DNA of 56,742 bases, taken from the NCBI GenBank assembly GCA_035472475.1, contig DATIPA010000207.1, positions 1 to 56,742 on the forward strand. Reading direction: 5' to 3'. The position numbers and the translations under genes are program-made. How positions within the stretch are numbered: position 1 is the first letter of the stretch; each line of letters starts with the position of its first letter. This DNA is from JAFAXD01 sp035472475 (GTDB lineage Bacteria > Pseudomonadota > Alphaproteobacteria > Rhizobiales > Xanthobacteraceae). Below are positions 16,306 through 25,691 of this stretch, piece after piece. Below the pieces are notes generated by a model. The model was not told the DNA's origin. It saw only the letters and a list, made by a program, of their open reading frames with translations, and did not search any database.

Positions 16306-19300
16306 ATGGACCGCCCGGCCCGCCTGTTCACAATCCCCGCGTCGGCCCCGTTTCTGCCGACCCTGCTGAACGCCCTCGCGGCGGGCGAGCTCATCCCGGG
16401 GTTTGCATTTGCGGATCCTCTCGCCTTGGCGGCGGCGACCATCTACCTGCCGACGCGGCGCGCCTGCCGCCTCGCCCGCGACGCCTTCCTGGATGCCTTC
16501 AAGACCGACGCCGCGACCCTGCCGCGCATCGTCGCGCTCGGTGACATCGATGAGGACGAAATCGTGTTCGCGCAGGCGGCGACCGGTGACGCCGCCGCCG
16601 ACGCGCTGGGATTGCCGCCGTCGCTCGAAGGGTTTGAGCGGCGCGCGCTGCTCGCCAGGCTGATCCTGGGCTGGGGCCGCCAGTTGCAAGTCGCAGGCGC
16701 AGTCGAGCCGCCGCTGGTCGTCAACAGCCCGGCGGCCGCATACGCACTCGCCGACGATCTCGCGCGATTGATGGACGACATGACGACCCGGCAAGTGCCG
16801 TGGAGCCGGCTCGACCAGCTGGTGCCGGACGAGATGGACGTCTACTGGCAGCTCACGTTGGACTTCCTGAAGGTTGCGCGCGACCAATGGCCGGAGCTGC
16901 TCGCCGAACGGCATGCGATCGATCCGCCCGCACGTCGCGACCGCCTGATCGCCGCCGAGGCCGCGCGGCTCGCGGCGGCGCCGGACCGGCCCGTGATTGC
17001 CGCCGGATCGACCGGATCGATGCCGGCAACCGCGGCCCTGCTTGAAACGATTGCGCGTCTGCCGCACGGAGCCGTCGTGCTCCCTGGCCTCGACACGAGT
17101 CTCGATGACGAGGCCTGGACCTTGATCGGCGGCGACGCCGAAACGCCAGCCGCCCCAGGGCATCCGCAATTTGCCATGCAGGCGTTGCTCGCGCGCCTCG
17201 GCGTTCGCCGCGACGAGGTCACCGCGCTTGCGCCGATGCGCGGGCGCGAGGCGTTGGTGTCGGAGGTCATGCGACCGGCGGCGGCCACCCACCAGTGGCG
17301 CGAGCGGATCAGGCGCGGACTTGCGGGCGAGATCGCGTCCGGCCTCGCTGAGGTTTCGGTGATCGAAGCCGCCAACGCCGAAGAGGAGGCGCTCGCGCTC
17401 GCGATCGCGCTGCGCGAGGCAATGGAGACGCCGGGCGCTACCGCGGCATTGGTCACGCCTGACCGCAGCCTTGCGCGCCGGGTCGCGGCGGCGCTCGACC
17501 GCTGGAATATCGCTGCGGACGATTCCGGCGGCGATGCGCTCGATGACACGGCGGCGGGCCGGTTCGCGCGCCTAGTGGCCGACGCCGCGTTGAGTGGCTT
17601 GGCGCCCGTTGCGGTGCTGGCGCTGCTCAAGCACCCGCTGCTGCGTCTCGGCGCGAAGGCCGGCGCACTCACGCATCCGGTTCAGGTTCTGGAGCGCGCG
17701 GTGTTGCGCGGTCCACGGCCGCGCGCGGGCAGCGGCGGTCTGCGGCAAGCGCTCGCGACCCTGCGGCCCGAGCTCGACAAGCTGCGGCGCAATGAGGCAA
17801 CCGACCTGCACCGATCCGACCCGCGCGCGGCCTTGTCACCGGCGCAGCTCGACGACGCAGTCGATCTCGTGAACCGCCTCGCGCGTGCGCTGGAGCCGCT
17901 TGAACGCAGCGCACCGGCGCAAACCTTCGCGCAACTTGCCGCCCGGCATCGCACCGCGATCGAGAATCTCAGCGAAGACGAGACCGGCGAGGTTCTGGCG
18001 TTCGCTGGCCACGATGGCAATGCGCTCGCGGCCGCATTCGAAGACATCACACTGCAGACCGCCACCGATATTCCGGTCACGGCGGCCGATTACGGCGAGT
18101 TGTTCCTCGCCGCGATCGGGGGCCGCAACGTACGCCGGCCCGGACGACCCGGTGCGCGCGTCCGCATTCTCGGCCCGCTCGAGGCGCGCTTGATGTCGGT
18201 CGATCGGGTCGTCCTCGGCGGCCTGGTGGAGGGCGTCTGGCCGCCGGACGTACGCAGCGACCCCTGGCTCAGCCGGCCGATGCGGCACACGCTCGGGCTC
18301 GACCTTCCGGAGCGCCGCATTGGGCTCTCGGCGCACGATTTCGCGCAACTGCTTGGAACCAAGAGCGTGGTGCTGACGCGTGCCGCCAAGCTCGGCGGCG
18401 CACCTACGGTGGCGTCGCGTTTCCTGCAGCGCTTCGCCGCGGTCGCCGGCGACGAGCATTGGACGGCCGCCCTCGAGCGCGGCAATGAGTACATTGCCTG
18501 GGCACACGCACTCGATCGGCCCGAGAAGGTCGTTCCGGTCACACGCCCGGAGCCCAAGCCGCCGCGCGCGGCACGACCGGCGGCACTCTCCGTGACCGAG
18601 ATCGAGCACTGGCTGCGCGATCCGTACAGCATCTACGCCAAGCATGTCCTGCGCCTGCGTCCGCTCGATCCAGTCGACACGCCGCCCGGCGCGCGCGATC
18701 GCGGCATCGTCATTCATGGCGCCGTCGGGGATTTCACCAAACTGTTTCAGGAACGATTGCCGAACGATGCGTTCGCGGAGTTGATCCGCCTTGGAAACAA
18801 GCATTTTGCCCCATTGGACGATTTTCCGGAGGCGCGCGCCTTCTGGTGGCCGCGGTTCAAACGCATTGCCCGCTGGTTGGCCGAATTCGAAGCGGCGCGC
18901 CGTCCGCAGATCGCGGTGCTGCGCGCCGAAATCCGCGGAGCGCTCGATATCGATCTTGGCGAGCGCACGTTCAAATTGTCGGCGCGCGCCGACCGCATCG
19001 AGCGTCGCCACGATGACCGCTTTGCGATCCTCGACTACAAGACCGGGCAGGCGCGCACACCCGCCCAGGTGTCCTCAGGGCTTGCGCCGCAGCTCACGCT
19101 TGAAGGTGCAATTCTGCGCGCCGGCGGTTTCGAAGATATGCCAGGCGGCTGCTCGATCGCCGAGTTGTTGTACGTGTCGCTGCGCGGAGGCCAGCCTGCC
19201 GGCGAGCGCAAAGAGATCAAGTGGGATGACCGCACGCCCGACGTGGAGGCCGACAAGGCGCTGCGGCGCCTGACCGGCGTGCTGCTCGCGTTCGAGAAGG

Positions 19301-19434
19301 ACGAGACGCCCTACCGTTCGCGCGAACGGCCGATGTTCATGCGCCGTGGCGGCGGCGATTACGACCATCTGGCACGCGTGAAGGAATGGTCGCTCTCGGG
19401 CGGCGCCGACGACGCCGAAGGAAACGGCGAATGA
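16306..19434 (+). CDS. addB: AddB subunit of the AddAB double-strand-break repair nuclease-helicase
   Basis: Partner of AddA in the RecBCD-like helicase-nuclease that resects double-strand breaks for RecA. The ATG at 16306 gives 1042 residues, typical for alphaproteobacterial AddB; a TTG at 16240 in frame is less likely. The centre is an inactivated UvrD-like helicase fold (for example LGGLVEGVWPPD). The C-terminus carries a PD-(D/E)XK nuclease domain with ILDYKTGQARTP and a downstream LQLxLEG-like QLTLEGAIL. It overlaps addA by ATGA, so both are made in equal amounts. Confidence 0.95.
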   Translation: MDRPARLFTIPASAPFLPTLLNALAAGELIPGFAFADPLALAAATIYLPTRRACRLARDAFLDAFKTDAATLPRIVALGDIDEDEIVFAQAATGDAAADALGLPPSLEGFERRALLARLILGWGRQLQVAGAVEPPLVVNSPAAAYALADDLARLMDDMTTRQVPWSRLDQLVPDEMDVYWQLTLDFLKVARDQWPELLAERHAIDPPARRDRLIAAEAARLAAAPDRPVIAAGSTGSMPATAALLETIARLPHGAVVLPGLDTSLDDEAWTLIGGDAETPAAPGHPQFAMQALLARLGVRRDEVTALAPMRGREALVSEVMRPAAATHQWRERIRRGLAGEIASGLAEVSVIEAANAEEEALALAIALREAMETPGATAALVTPDRSLARRVAAALDRWNIAADDSGGDALDDTAAGRFARLVADAALSGLAPVAVLALLKHPLLRLGAKAGALTHPVQVLERAVLRGPRPRAGSGGLRQALATLRPELDKLRRNEATDLHRSDPRAALSPAQLDDAVDLVNRLARALEPLERSAPAQTFAQLAARHRTAIENLSEDETGEVLAFAGHDGNALAAAFEDITLQTATDIPVTAADYGELFLAAIGGRNVRRPGRPGARVRILGPLEARLMSVDRVVLGGLVEGVWPPDVRSDPWLSRPMRHTLGLDLPERRIGLSAHDFAQLLGTKSVVLTRAAKLGGAPTVASRFLQRFAAVAGDEHWTAALERGNEYIAWAHALDRPEKVVPVTRPEPKPPRAARPAALSVTEIEHWLRDPYSIYAKHVLRLRPLDPVDTPPGARDRGIVIHGAVGDFTKLFQERLPNDAFAELIRLGNKHFAPLDDFPEARAFWWPRFKRIARWLAEFEAARRPQIAVLRAEIRGALDIDLGERTFKLSARADRIERRHDDRFAILDYKTGQARTPAQVSSGLAPQLTLEGAILRAGGFEDMPGGCSIAELLYVSLRGGQPAGERKEIKWDDRTPDVEADKALRRLTGVLLAFEKDETPYRSRERPMFMRRGGGDYDHLARVKEWSLSGGADDAEGNGE

Positions 19435-22400
19435 GCGGCCCACGCCCAATTCCCCGCGATGTGCTCGCGCTGCAGCTTGCGGCCTCCGACCCATCGGTGT
19501 CGGCCTGGGTATCGGCCAATGCCGGCTCCGGCAAAACGCACGTGCTGGCGCAACGCGTGATTCGCCTTTTGCTCGAGGGGACTGATCCCGGAAAGATTCT
19601 CTGCTTGACCTTCACCAAGGCGGCGGCCGCCAACATGGCGAACCGGGTCTTCACTACGCTCGCCAAGTGGACCACGCTCGACGACGCGGCGCTGGACCAG
19701 GCGATCCGTGACGTTGGTGCGCGCACCGACGCGTCGCGACGAGCCGCGGCGCGGCGCCTGTTCGCGCGTGCGTTGGAGACGCCGGGCGGTCTCAAAATCC
19801 AGACCATCCACGGGTTCTGCGCCCGCCTGCTGCAGCAGTTTCCATTCGAGGCCAAGGTCGCGGCGCGGTTCCGCGTGCTCGAGGAGACCCAGCAGCGTCA
19901 ATTGCTGGAGCGGTTGCGGCTCTCAGTTTTGTCGGAGGCCGCCGCCGAACCTGACAGCGTCCTCGGCCGCGCGCTGGCCGACGCGACGATCGCCGCCAGC
20001 GACTTTGCCTTCAAGGATGCCCTCGACGAGGCAATCCGCGAGCGCGACAAGGTCATGGCGTCCGTCGAAGCGGTGGACGGAAGCGACGGCGTGCGCGCGC
20101 AGCTCTCGCAATCGCTTGGCGTGGATGTTGGCAAGACAATCGAACAGATCGAGCGCGAGATTGTCGAAGGCCCGTTGCTGCCGGCGGCCGATTGGGCGGC
20201 AGTTGCAGACATCTGTTCGTCGGGCTCAGCCCAGGACCAGCGCCAATGTGGGCGGCTGCGCGACGCCTTGGCGGTTTTCGGAACCGAGCGCCTGGAGAGC
20301 TATCTGCCGGTTTTCATCACGGATGACGGCGTGAAGCGCAGTTCGGTGATGACCGCGCCTTTGCGCAAGAAGCATCCGGATTTGGCGGAACGGCTACGCG
20401 CGGAGCAGGATCGGCTTCTCCCCCTGGTCGCAGGCTGGCACGCCGCGAGGGTGCGCGATCGTTCGGCCGCGTTGCTGGCGATCGCAGTCGAGATCATTGC
20501 GCGCTACCGTGCCGAGAAAGATCGCAGCGGCCTCCTCGATTATGACGACCTGATCGACAAGACGCGCGCGCTGCTCGATGGCGACGGCGCCGCCGCGTGG
20601 GTGCACTACAAGCTTGACTTTGGCATTGATCATTTGATGATCGACGAGGCCCAGGACACGTCCGAGGAGCAATGGGCGATCGTCAAACAGCTGGTGTCGG
20701 AGTTCACGGCCGGCGTCGGCGCGCGCGGAACTCTCGAACGCTCGATGTTCGCGGTCGGCGATGAGAAACAGTCGATTTTCTCATTCCAGGGCGCCGCGCT
20801 CGAGGCGTTCGCGGAGGTGGGACTCGAGTTCAGACGCGCCCACGAGGAGGCAAGTCTTCCGTTTTTGCCGATAGAGTTCAAACATTCGTTTCGGTCGCTG
20901 CAAGTCATCCTCGACGGGGTCGACGAAGTGTTCTCCCGGCCACAGGCGTTTGCTGGGCTGAGCACCGACGAGGCTCCGACCGCGCACACGGCGGTGCGCG
21001 AGCACGGTCCCGGCTTTGTCGAGCTTTGGGAGCTCGTCGAGCCCGACGACAAGCCCGAGGTCGAGGCTTGGGACGCGCCGTTCGACACCACGTCGGAGAC
21101 GAACCCGCGCGCCAAGCTGGCGCGCATGATCGCTGGCTCCATCCGGGGCTGGATCGAGCGCCGTGAGACGGTCGGCAACGGCGCCGACCGGCACGCCGTG
21201 CGACCGGGAGATATCCTTATTCTGGTGCGCCAGCGGGGCCCGCAATTTGAGGCGATCATTCGCGCCCTCAAGGATGCCGCCATTCCGGTCGCGGGCGCCG
21301 ACCGCCTGATCCTGACCGAACATATCGCCATCATGGATCTCCTGGTGCTGACCGATGCGATCTTGTTGGAGCAGGACGATCTCGCGCTGGCAACCGTGCT
21401 CAAGAGCCCGCTGTTCGGGCTTAGCGAGAGCGAACTGTTTGATCTCGCCTGGAACCGGCGCGGATCGCTGCGCGCCGCATTGCGCGAGCAGCGTCCCGAT
21501 ATTGCGCGTACGCTCGATGAACTCGGAGCCGATGCCGGCAGCACGACCCCATTCGATTTCTATGCGCGGCTGCTCGGCGCGCGCGGCGGACGCCGACGCT
21601 TTGTCGCGCGGCTGGGCACCGAGGCCAACGACGCGCTCGACGAATTTCTCAATCTCGCCCTCGACTACGAAAGCCGTGAGACGCCGTCGTTGCAGGGATT
21701 CGTCGCCTGGATGCGCACCGCCTCGGCCGACATCAAGCGCGACATGGAGATTGCGCGCAACGAAGTCAGGGTGATGACGGTGCACGGCGCGAAAGGCCTG
21801 GAAGCGCCGATCGTCATTCTGGCCGACACCACGACACCGCCGACCGGACCGCCGCAGTATCAGCCGCGACTACTGGCGCTTCAAAGAAACGACGGACCGA
21901 CCTGCTTTGCCTGGATGCCGAACCGCAACGATGAGATCGAGCCGATCGCGCAGGCGCGCGCCACCGCGACCACCAAGGTCGAAAACGAGTATCGCCGGCT
22001 CCTCTACGTCGCGATGACGCGGGCCGCCGACCGGCTCGTCGTTTGTGGTGCGCTCGGCAAGCAAGCAATGCCTGTCGGTTGCTGGTACCAGCTCGTGCAA
22101 GACGGGCTGGCCGCGAGTGGGCTGCTGGTCGAGGAATCTGCCGATCGCGGTGACGGCACCGTGCTGCGATTTCGCACCACGCCGCGCCAGGCGAGCGCGC
22201 TGGCACCGCAGGACACCAAACAAATGGCGCTCGCGTTCGTGCCGGCCTGGCTCCATACCAGTCTGCCAACCGAAGCCGCATTCGACCCGGTGCTCAGACC
22301 GTCCGATACGGCTGCGTACGCCCCGCGGGCGCGCGACGCGGCTGGCATTGCGTCCCGCCAGGCCGCGTTGCTGCGCGGCAGCGTCGTGCATCGGCTGCTG

Positions 22401-22880
22401 CAATCGCTGCCCGATATCCCGCCCGAGCGGCGCGCCAATGTGGCCCGTCAGTTTCTTACACGCACCGCACGAGACCTCGCCGCCCAACATGATGCGCTCG
22501 TTGCGCAAGTCATCCGCCTGCTCGACGACGCGCGCTTCAAGCCGCTGTTTGCTCCCGGAAGCCGCGCGGAAGTTCCGATCGTCGGGCGGCTCGCGACGTC
22601 GCAGGGTTCGCGGATGGTGTCGGGGCAGATCGACCGACTGGCGGTTACGCCCGACGCGATTCTGATCGGCGATTACAAGACCGACCGGCCCGCGCCCCGT
22701 CGGCTAGATGACGTGCCGCGCGGCTATCTGCGGCAGCTTGCGCACTACCGCGCGCTGCTGATGCGCATTTATCCCGGACGCCGTGTCCGCGCCGCGCTGA
22801 TCTGGACCGACGTCCCCGAACTCATGGAACTTTCCGAGGACGCGCTAGAGCACGAAATCGCATTGCTCACCTGCCTGTGA
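19431..22880 (+). CDS. addA: AddA subunit: UvrD-type helicase with C-terminal nuclease domain
   Basis: ATP-dependent 3'-5' helicase and nuclease of the AddAB complex, 1149 residues. Superfamily 1 motifs appear in order: Walker A ANAGSGKTHVLAQRV, Walker B LMIDEAQDTSEEQW, motif III VGDEKQSIFSFQGA, motif V MTVHGAKGLEAPIVIL and motif VI YVAMTRAADRL. The C-terminal nuclease has GQIDRLAV and IGDYKTDRP. The ATG lies in the ATGA overlap with addB. The addB-addA-trxA order is a conserved alphaproteobacterial arrangement. Large minus-strand frames here are shadows. Confidence 0.97.
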   Translation: MSGPRPIPRDVLALQLAASDPSVSAWVSANAGSGKTHVLAQRVIRLLLEGTDPGKILCLTFTKAAAANMANRVFTTLAKWTTLDDAALDQAIRDVGARTDASRRAAARRLFARALETPGGLKIQTIHGFCARLLQQFPFEAKVAARFRVLEETQQRQLLERLRLSVLSEAAAEPDSVLGRALADATIAASDFAFKDALDEAIRERDKVMASVEAVDGSDGVRAQLSQSLGVDVGKTIEQIEREIVEGPLLPAADWAAVADICSSGSAQDQRQCGRLRDALAVFGTERLESYLPVFITDDGVKRSSVMTAPLRKKHPDLAERLRAEQDRLLPLVAGWHAARVRDRSAALLAIAVEIIARYRAEKDRSGLLDYDDLIDKTRALLDGDGAAAWVHYKLDFGIDHLMIDEAQDTSEEQWAIVKQLVSEFTAGVGARGTLERSMFAVGDEKQSIFSFQGAALEAFAEVGLEFRRAHEEASLPFLPIEFKHSFRSLQVILDGVDEVFSRPQAFAGLSTDEAPTAHTAVREHGPGFVELWELVEPDDKPEVEAWDAPFDTTSETNPRAKLARMIAGSIRGWIERRETVGNGADRHAVRPGDILILVRQRGPQFEAIIRALKDAAIPVAGADRLILTEHIAIMDLLVLTDAILLEQDDLALATVLKSPLFGLSESELFDLAWNRRGSLRAALREQRPDIARTLDELGADAGSTTPFDFYARLLGARGGRRRFVARLGTEANDALDEFLNLALDYESRETPSLQGFVAWMRTASADIKRDMEIARNEVRVMTVHGAKGLEAPIVILADTTTPPTGPPQYQPRLLALQRNDGPTCFAWMPNRNDEIEPIAQARATATTKVENEYRRLLYVAMTRAADRLVVCGALGKQAMPVGCWYQLVQDGLAASGLLVEESADRGDGTVLRFRTTPRQASALAPQDTKQMALAFVPAWLHTSLPTEAAFDPVLRPSDTAAYAPRARDAAGIASRQAALLRGSVVHRLLQSLPDIPPERRANVARQFLTRTARDLAAQHDALVAQVIRLLDDARFKPLFAPGSRAEVPIVGRLATSQGSRMVSGQIDRLAVTPDAILIGDYKTDRPAPRRLDDVPRGYLRQLAHYRALLMRIYPGRRVRAALIWTDVPELMELSEDALEHEIALLTCL

Positions 22881-22982
22881 AGCGGTTGGCGCGGTGCTTG
22901 ACGCTGTTGCCCCCTCTACCTACGTTCAAGTCCTCTCCACGAGCGATTCCGGCTCGACAGTACAACCCCACGAGGTGGTCCA

Positions 22983-23303
22983 ATGACCGTTGGCAAAGTT
23001 ACCGATGCAACCTTCGAGGCCGAGGTCTTGAAATCCCAGGGGCCGGTCGTCGTCGATTTCTGGGCCGAGTGGTGCGGTCCCTGCCGCCAGATTGCGCCGG
23101 CGCTGGAGGAGATCGCCGGATCCCTCGATGGCAAGGTCAAAATCGTCAAACTCAACGTCGACGAAAACCAAGCCACCGCGGTCAAATACAATGTGACCTC
23201 AATCCCGACCCTAATGCTGTTTAAAGGCGGCTCACTATCGTCGCGGCAGGTTGGTGCAGCGCACAAGACCAAGCTCGAGGCTTGGATCAAAGGCGGCATG
23301 TGA
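22983..23303 (+). CDS. trxA: thioredoxin
   Basis: Small cytosolic dithiol-disulfide oxidoreductase of 106 residues with the classical WCGPC active site at 30-34, the buried Asp in VVVDFWAEW and the cis-proline segment SIPTLMLF. It follows addA after about 100 bp and likely has its own promoter in that gap. The late GGSLSSRQVGA segment differs slightly from E. coli TrxA but keeps the conserved glycines. Confidence 0.97.
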   Translation: MTVGKVTDATFEAEVLKSQGPVVVDFWAEWCGPCRQIAPALEEIAGSLDGKVKIVKLNVDENQATAVKYNVTSIPTLMLFKGGSLSSRQVGAAHKTKLEAWIKGGM

Positions 23304-23343
23304 CGGCAGCCCGTCGGGCTTTCAGCAAGCGGATGTTGTGCAG

Positions 23344-23364
23344 CGGCGGCCGGTTTGGCCGCCG
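23344..23364 (+). terminator. hairpin between trxA and nagA (probable bidirectional terminator)
   Basis: CGGCGGCC-GGTTT-GGCCGCCG is a perfect 8-bp stem with a 5-nt loop, followed by TGCTCGTTTA. A shorter stem AGCCC-GTC-GGGCT followed by TTC lies just upstream (23308-23320). The gap separates convergent trxA and nagA. Confidence 0.5.
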
Positions 23365-23395
23365 TGCTCGTTTAGGAAGCTGGCGTCCCGTTTGG

Positions 23396-24541
23396 TTAGT
23401 CGGCGCTCGCGCCCGCGACCCAAGTTGACACGACCTCGATGCTGGTCGGATCGAACGCGACCAGATCGGCGCGATAGTCCGGCGCTAGCCGGCCGATGCT
23501 GTGGCCGAGCCCGAGAAAATTCGCCGGATTGGATGATGCGAAGCGCAGCGCGTCGGTCAGCGGTACGCCCAGCAGATCGACGCAGTTGCGCACCGCGCTC
23601 GCCATGTCGAGCGCCGAGCCCGCCAGCGTGCCGTCGCGCCGCAGGCAGCGGCCGTCGCGCACGGTGATTTCATCTCCGTAAAGCGTGAACGCGGATCCGT
23701 TGGCGCCGACCGGCGGCATGGCATCGGTCACCAGCATCGGCTGGGCGAGGCCGCGCAGCGCAAGGCGCAGCACCGCCGGATCGACGTGCACGCCGTCGAC
23801 GATCATCCCAAACCATGCGGCCGGGTTCTCCAGCGCCGCCGCGATCGGCCCCGGCTCGCGGCTCGCGAGCGGCCGCATCGCGTTGAACAGATGGGTGAAG
23901 CCGGTCAAGCCGTCCACAATCGCGGCGCGGGTTTGCGCATAGGTCGCCATGGAATGCCCGAGCGCGACCCGGACGCCGGCCGATGTGAGTGCGGACACGA
24001 ATCCGGCCGGCACCTGCTCCGGCGCGAGCGTCACCAGCGTGACCCCGCGCCGCTTGGCGGTGATCATGGCGAGGTCGTCGTTGTCTGGCCAGCGCAAGCG
24101 GCGCGGATCGTGCACGCCGGGGCGATCGGGTGACAGAAACGGTCCTTCGAGGTGGATGCCGATGACACCCGGCATGCTGGCGGCAGCTTCATCGACGGCG
24201 CGGATTGCGCTCGCGGTCGTCTCCGGCACATCGGTGATCAAGGTCGGCAGCAGCGCGGTCGTGCCAAACCTGCGGTGCGCACGCAAGATCGTCGCTATCG
24301 TCTCCGGCGTCGGCGCATTGTTGAAGAGCATGCCGCCGCCGCCATTGACCTGCGTATCGATGAAACCGGGCGCGAGCCACAAGCCCTCCGGCAGCGCCGC
24401 GACCGGAACGCCCGCCGGAACGTCGCCGCGCGGCACCAGCGCGGTGATCCGGTTTCCGTCGATCACCACCGCGCAGTCGCGGTGGACCGCCGAGCCATCG
24501 AACACGTGGCTGGCCGCAATGGCATGACGGGCGAGGCTCAT
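23396..24541 (-). CDS. nagA: N-acetylglucosamine-6-phosphate deacetylase
   Basis: Amidohydrolase-fold enzyme that removes acetate from GlcNAc-6-phosphate, the first committed step in amino-sugar catabolism and peptidoglycan recycling. It has 381 residues. Visible are APGFIDTQVNGGGG near the N-terminus, the metal Glu segment GIHLEGPFLSPDRPGVHD, the His motifs in ALGHSMA and GFTHLFNAM, and the catalytic Asp in LVTDAMPPVG. The start ATG overlaps the stop of the upstream SIS gene (ATGA), so both are translated together. With the SIS deaminase and divergent murQ it forms a compact amino-sugar locus. Confidence 0.94.
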   Translation of the reverse strand: MSLARHAIAASHVFDGSAVHRDCAVVIDGNRITALVPRGDVPAGVPVAALPEGLWLAPGFIDTQVNGGGGMLFNNAPTPETIATILRAHRRFGTTALLPTLITDVPETTASAIRAVDEAAASMPGVIGIHLEGPFLSPDRPGVHDPRRLRWPDNDDLAMITAKRRGVTLVTLAPEQVPAGFVSALTSAGVRVALGHSMATYAQTRAAIVDGLTGFTHLFNAMRPLASREPGPIAAALENPAAWFGMIVDGVHVDPAVLRLALRGLAQPMLVTDAMPPVGANGSAFTLYGDEITVRDGRCLRRDGTLAGSALDMASAVRNCVDLLGVPLTDALRFASSNPANFLGLGHSIGRLAPDYRADLVAFDPTSIEVVSTWVAGASAD

Positions 24542-25563
24542 CGGGTGCGTGTCACCTTCTGCAAGTGGCGCGGCTGGTTGATGTTGGTTCCGCGCCGCTC
24601 CGCGAGGTGCCCGAGGAACGCGTAGAAGCTTTGGATCAGGCAGACCGCGTCGGTCTCTGGATGGTCGGCCGCAACCGTCGGCAGACCTGTTTCGCCCGCC
24701 GGCGCCGTCGCAAGCACGCGCGCGTCCTTTTGATGAAGGTCCGCGGCGAGCGCCCGCAAGCCCTGCGCCGCCTGATCGGTCGGCATGAACATCAGGATCG
24801 GGTAACGCGCCGATACGAGTGCGATCGGGCCATGCACGAATTCGGCGCCGCTGAACGCCTCTGCGTGGAGATCACAGGTTTCCTTGAGCTTGAGCGCTGC
24901 CTCGCGGGCGATCGCGAGGGTCGGCCCGCGGCCGATGGTGACCAGACTGTCGGAGTCGGCTAGCAGATCGAGGCCGGCACTCCAGTCGAGCACCGCGGCG
25001 CCCGCGAGACGATCCGGCAGCCGGTCGACCGCCGCGGTCAGCGGCTTGTCCTCAGCCCACCAAGCGATCAATCGGAGCAGCGCTGCTAGCGAGGCCACGA
25101 AGCTCTTGGTCGCCGCAATCGAGACTTCGCGGCCGGCCGCCATCGGAAGCACAATATCGGAGGCGCGCGCGAGCGGGCTCTCGACATCGTTGACCAGCGC
25201 CGCCGTCAGCGCCCCGGCCGATCTTGCCAGCGTCGCAGTTTCGATCAGATCGTCGCTGCGGCCGGACTGGGAAATGGCCAGGAACAGCTGGTCCTTAAGT
25301 TCGGGCCGCCGGTGATAGACGGTGGCGATATTGGGCGCCGCCGCCGCAACCGGGATTCCCAGGCAGCGCTCGATCAGGTGCTTGCCGAAGGTCGCCGCAT
25401 GGGCGGAGCTGCCGCGCGCGCAGGTCACCACGACCTGCGGGGGCGTGCGGCGCAGCCGATCGACCAGTTCCCGGAGCGGGCCTGGAAGCGCCGCGGCCTG
25501 CCGCCGCACGGCCTCGGGAGCCTCCCGAAGATCGGCCGCCATCCCGGCTTCGACTGTGGTCAT
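24538..25563 (-). CDS. SIS-domain glucosamine-6-phosphate deaminase (NagB-II type)
   Basis: A 341-residue protein with two sugar isomerase domains, similar to the isomerase half of GlmS but with no glutaminase domain. SIS motifs are CARGSSAHAATFGKHLIE and AISQSGRSDDLIETATLAR in domain 1 and ATIGRGPTLAIAREAALKLKE (shown here in part) and the C-terminal NxPxxLxKVTRT end. Such stand-alone proteins convert glucosamine-6-phosphate to fructose-6-phosphate and ammonia. The overlap with nagA supports this assignment; a sugar isomerase of other specificity is possible. Confidence 0.88.
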   Translation of the reverse strand: MTTVEAGMAADLREAPEAVRRQAAALPGPLRELVDRLRRTPPQVVVTCARGSSAHAATFGKHLIERCLGIPVAAAAPNIATVYHRRPELKDQLFLAISQSGRSDDLIETATLARSAGALTAALVNDVESPLARASDIVLPMAAGREVSIAATKSFVASLAALLRLIAWWAEDKPLTAAVDRLPDRLAGAAVLDWSAGLDLLADSDSLVTIGRGPTLAIAREAALKLKETCDLHAEAFSGAEFVHGPIALVSARYPILMFMPTDQAAQGLRALAADLHQKDARVLATAPAGETGLPTVAADHPETDAVCLIQSFYAFLGHLAERRGTNINQPRHLQKVTRTR

Positions 25564-25691
25564 GGACGAATCCCAACGGGGAGGTGATATAGTGACCGGG
25601 TGCCCCGTTCGGCTCCGTTAAAGCGGCACGACAGACTGGGGTCGGGGCAGTAGTCTAGTGTCTCGAGCGATTCATCGGTATCACGGGTTTT
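25564..25691. promoter_or_regulatory. divergent promoter region between the SIS/nagA unit and murQ
   Basis: A 128-bp gap that must hold start signals for both directions. I could not pick convincing -35/-10 pairs or a clear operator. No strong ribosome binding site precedes the murQ ATG. Confidence 0.4.
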